NCBI RefSeq assembly: GCF_000019165.1
Contig: NC_010337.2
Location: 1,541,001-1,605,000, forward strand
Direction: 5' to 3'
Length of the DNA stretch: 64,000 bases
From: Heliomicrobium modesticaldum Ice1
GTDB taxonomy: Bacteria; Bacillota; Desulfitobacteriia; Heliobacteriales; Heliobacteriaceae
Shown: positions 61,295 to 64,000 of the stretch, piece after piece
Layout: every line of letters starts with the position of its first letter
Position numbering within the stretch: the first letter of the stretch is position 1
Position numbers and translations under genes: made by a program
Notes under the pieces: model-generated
Databases searched by the model: none
The model's input: only the letters and a program-made list of their open reading frames with translations
Told to the model about the DNA's origin: nothing

Positions 61295-64000
61295 AACCGC
61301 TGAAACTGACTATGCAGGCCTTCGGGCCCTTCGCCGGCGTCCAGGTGATCGATTTCAACGAACTGGGCGGGCAGTCGCTCTTTCTGATCCATGGCCCGAC
61401 CGGCGCCGGCAAGACGACCATCCTTGACGCCATTACCTTTGCCCTTTACGGCGATACGAGCGGCGGCGAGCGGGAAGGCAGGCAGATGCGGAGCCACCAT
61501 GCGTCGCCGAAGGTGGAGACGGAGGTCATCTTCGACTTCGCCCTGGGCGGCGAGGTCTACCGGATCGCCCGCAAGCCCGAACAGGAGCGCCCGCGCCAGC
61601 GCGGCGAAGGGATGACGACGATAGCGGCTGCGGCGACTCTCTGGCGGCGAACAGGCCTCCCCCTTGACGCCGAAAGCCCGGAAGGCGCTGTCCTCGCCCA
61701 TCAGCCGAAGCGGGTGAACGAAGAGGTGTTGCGGTTGCTTGGCTTGCGGAGCGCCCAGTTTCGACAAGTGGTCATCCTCCCGCAAGGTCAGTTCCGACAA
61801 CTCCTGATGGCCGGATCGAAAGAGCGGGAAGAAATCCTGGAAAAGCTGTTCCGCACCGAGTTGTACCGCCTGATCGAGGAGGCCTTCAAGGACCGGGCTA
61901 AAAAGCTGGAAGAAGAAGTGGCGGCCTTGCGTCAAGAACAGGCGTTCATCCTTGTCGAGGCCGGCCTGGAAAAAGTCGATGACCTGGCCGAGCGACTGGA
62001 CGATCATCGACGCGAGCGGGACGAAAAGGCGCAGATCGTCGAAGCCGCCACAGCGAGCGTCCAAGCGGCTCGGGAGGCCTTGGAGCAGGGACGGCGAGAT
62101 AAAGAAAAACTGGAACGGTGGGCACGCCTGGAAGCGGAACTGGACCAGCTCCTGAAAGAACAGGATGGGGTTATGGAGAAAGAGGCGCGCCTTCTGCGCG
62201 CGCAGAAGGCGGCCGGGCTGGCTGACGCCGAGAGCGTCCGCAACAGCCGCCGGCAAGAGGCGGAGAGGGAGCGCCAGGCCTGCGCCCGTCATGAGGCGGA
62301 ATACGGCAAAGCGCTCCTCCGCCAAAAACAGGCCGAGGAAAGGCTCGTTGAAGAACAGTCTCGGCAGAAAGTCAGGGATGAAGCGCAAAAAAGGTTGACC
62401 GTACTGGAAGAACTGGCGGAGAAGGTGGCGACGCTGGCCCCCCTTCGCCGCGCCTGCGAGGAATGGCAACGGCAGGTGGCTGAGGCGCAGAAAAAAGAAA
62501 GCCGCCTGCAGATGGAACTGGCCGAACTGCAGAAACAAACCGACCGGTTGGCTAAGCGGCGACAAACCCTGTTGGTGGAAGTGGGCAAAGCGGAGTTTTT
62601 GGAGACGGCGGCCAAACAGGCGATCCGGGCGTCGGAGAAACGGGCTGAACTGGAAGCGGCCCGCCAGCGCTTCCGCAAGGTCGAAGCGGATTATAAGCGC
62701 ACCGAAAGCAAGCGACAAGCCTGCGAGGAGAACTTGGCCGAGGCCCGCCGGCGTTTCGATGAGATGACCGACTGCTGGCGAAAAGGCCAGGCGGCCATTC
62801 TGGCCGGCGCCTTGAAGACCGGGGAGGCTTGTCCCGTTTGCGGATCTACCGCTCATCCCCGTCCTGCGACAGGCGGAGCGTCAGTGCCCACGGAAGGGGA
62901 CCTGAAGACGGCCGAGGCGCTTGTCCGTCACCGACAGAAGGAACTGGAGGAACTGCAAAAAACCTTGGCCGACCTGGCAGCCCAAAAAGCAGAGGTGTCG
63001 ACCTTTGGGAAGGCGTTGCAGGCGGAACTGGGCGAAAAGGCGGCTCTGTCGGCGGCAGACTTGGCGGCTGAGGCCAAAAGAATGCAGGCGCTCGTAGAAG
63101 GGGCCCGCAGCGCAGAACAGGAACTGGCCACTACGATGGGGGAGCTCGAATCGCTGGAAAAGCGCAAACAGGCTGTCACAGAGTCCCTGGAGAAAGCGAC
63201 AGTCGAACTGCGGGACTGCCAGCTCAACGCCCGTGAGGCAGCAGCCGTACTGGAGGAGCGGGAAAAGGCGATCCCGCCGGAGGTGCGGCGGCCTGACGAT
63301 CTGCAGCGGGCGATCGACGATGCGAGGTTCGCCTGGCAGGCTTTGCAAAAGTCTTGGGATGCGGCGCAGCGAGAAGCGCAGCTATCGGCTCAGCAGGCGG
63401 CGGCTGCACAGGCTGCCTATGAGGCGGCCCGCAGGTCGTCAGAGGATGCCGATGGCCGTTTTGCCGCCGAAGAAGCGGCCTTCGTCATCCGCTTGACAGA
63501 AGCCGGATTCCAGGACATCGCCGAGTACGAAAGGAGCAAGCTGACCGGAGAAGCCATCCGAAGCCTAGAGAAGGAGATCCGCGAATATGGGCGCAGCGTC
63601 GAAAGGACCCGCGCGCGCCGGGACGAGGCTGAGGCGGCGGCCCGGGGGATTGTGGCGCCCGATCTCGACGCCTTCACTGCCGCGCTGGAGACTGCTGAAT
63701 CGCGCCGCGACGACGCCCTAAAAAAGGAAGCGACCTTGAAAGATCAGATCGCCCAGGAAGAGCGCTGGTTGGAGCGGTATCGCCAGCTGGAAAAATACAG
63801 CAAAGCGCGGGAAGGGCGTTACCGGGTGCTGGGTCACCTGGCCCGCGTCGCCAACGGCCGTAACGCAGAGGGTGTCACCTTCCAGCGCTTCGTCCTGGCT
63901 GCCTTTCTCAGCGATGTTCTTCTCGCCGCGAATGAACGGCTGAAGGTGATGAGCCGGGGTCGTTATCTGTTGGAACGCACATCCGATCGCGCCCGGGCCA
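61291..64000 (+). CDS. sbcC: Exonuclease SbcC (Rad50-like ATPase), 3' end cut by window edge
   Basis: The frame is open from ATG 61291 to the last base; 903 codons are visible. The N-terminal ATPase half has KLTMQAFGPFAGVQVIDF and Walker A IHGPTGAGKTTILDAITFAL, then QFRQVVILPQGQFRQLL. Two long coiled-coil arms rich in Glu, Arg, Ala and Lys flank a zinc hook, EACPVCGSTAHP, near residue 520. The C-terminal part visible (NAEGVTFQRFVLAAFLSDVL, then RLKVMSRGRYLLER) is the start of the second ATPase half; signature and Walker B motifs lie beyond the window. It works with SbcD in DNA end processing. Confidence 0.94.
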   Translation, partial: MKPLKLTMQAFGPFAGVQVIDFNELGGQSLFLIHGPTGAGKTTILDAITFALYGDTSGGEREGRQMRSHHASPKVETEVIFDFALGGEVYRIARKPEQERPRQRGEGMTTIAAAATLWRRTGLPLDAESPEGAVLAHQPKRVNEEVLRLLGLRSAQFRQVVILPQGQFRQLLMAGSKEREEILEKLFRTELYRLIEEAFKDRAKKLEEEVAALRQEQAFILVEAGLEKVDDLAERLDDHRRERDEKAQIVEAATASVQAAREALEQGRRDKEKLERWARLEAELDQLLKEQDGVMEKEARLLRAQKAAGLADAESVRNSRRQEAERERQACARHEAEYGKALLRQKQAEERLVEEQSRQKVRDEAQKRLTVLEELAEKVATLAPLRRACEEWQRQVAEAQKKESRLQMELAELQKQTDRLAKRRQTLLVEVGKAEFLETAAKQAIRASEKRAELEAARQRFRKVEADYKRTESKRQACEENLAEARRRFDEMTDCWRKGQAAILAGALKTGEACPVCGSTAHPRPATGGASVPTEGDLKTAEALVRHRQKELEELQKTLADLAAQKAEVSTFGKALQAELGEKAALSAADLAAEAKRMQALVEGARSAEQELATTMGELESLEKRKQAVTESLEKATVELRDCQLNAREAAAVLEEREKAIPPEVRRPDDLQRAIDDARFAWQALQKSWDAAQREAQLSAQQAAAAQAAYEAARRSSEDADGRFAAEEAAFVIRLTEAGFQDIAEYERSKLTGEAIRSLEKEIREYGRSVERTRARRDEAEAAARGIVAPDLDAFTAALETAESRRDDALKKEATLKDQIAQEERWLERYRQLEKYSKAREGRYRVLGHLARVANGRNAEGVTFQRFVLAAFLSDVLLAANERLKVMSRGRYLLERTSDRARA

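Noticed and set aside
61096-62856. 586-codon open frame antisense to sbcD/sbcC
   Set aside because: The sense strand encodes the SbcC ATPase and coiled coil with clear motifs; the antisense frame is Phe/Leu/Arg-rich with no ribosome site or domain.

Overview
The window looks like the chromosome of an anaerobic, Gram-positive bacterium of the class Clostridia, possibly a heliobacterium or a peptococcus-type relative. This rests on gene content and style, not on a marker gene: strong AGGAGG ribosome sites, many TTG/GTG starts, a tandem glycine riboswitch, a DUF1540 protein, a DUF3793 protein, a Sia-type phosphosignalling operon and corrinoid-linked genes. The core is moderately GC-rich. A central block (about 23.6-45.7 kb) contains much more AT-rich genes packed with transposons.

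Region 1 (1-23.5 kb) is ordinary chromosome. It begins with the 3' part of a SNF2-family helicase gene and a small basic protein. An OmpR-type response regulator and histidine kinase follow, then a secreted two-repeat protein and a first RND efflux pump (adaptor plus transporter). Next come a Fur-box-preceded DUF3793 gene, a ZIP metal transporter, nhaA, and an AGCS amino acid:Na+ symporter behind a tandem glycine riboswitch. After these lie a reductive-dehalogenase-like protein with no Tat signal and no rdhB partner, a modB-modC-modA molybdate operon, a DUF1540 mini-gene, a TerC-family membrane protein with a possible yybP-ykoY leader, a 40-residue gene with a textbook promoter and Fur-like box, and a YibE/F membrane protein.

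Region 2 (23.5-45.7 kb) is an insertion-sequence graveyard. It holds a decayed IS110, an IS3 with a -1 frameshift site, two inverted copies of one 1.95-kb element, two direct copies of a 1.91-kb element, an IS4 (itself hit by the second 1.91-kb copy), an IS1634 remnant, an IS1380, an ISL3 killed by one stop codon, and two fragments of a multi-gene transposon (DUF6431 zinc protein, Mu/TniA-like transposase, ExeA/TniB-like ATPase). The passenger genes are AT-rich secreted or lipoprotein genes, several of them beta-propeller-like, and at least two have been split by insertions. One can be rejoined exactly at a 6-bp target duplication. A stray biotin carboxylase fragment marks a deletion junction.

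Region 3 (45.8-64 kb) returns to chromosome. A second RND pump is divergent from its likely MarR repressor, with a palindromic operator between them. Then come cblS-cblT (alpha-ribazole kinase and transporter, cobamide salvage), an EamA transporter, and a convergent soluble histidine kinase/response regulator pair. Divergent from that pair is an operon resembling siaB-siaC-siaA-siaD, ending in a GGDEF/HD-GYP protein. The window closes with sbcD and the 5' part of sbcC.

The most interesting biology is the Sia-type cluster. The neighbouring histidine kinase and the GGDEF/HD-GYP enzyme share an almost identical N-terminal stalk motif, which suggests one partner-switch protein could control both a phosphorelay and c-di-GMP. 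The Tat-less dehalogenase-like protein, which keeps the expected catalytic Tyr/Asn/Arg at constant spacing, is a second candidate. All functional names rest on motif reading; no database search was possible.
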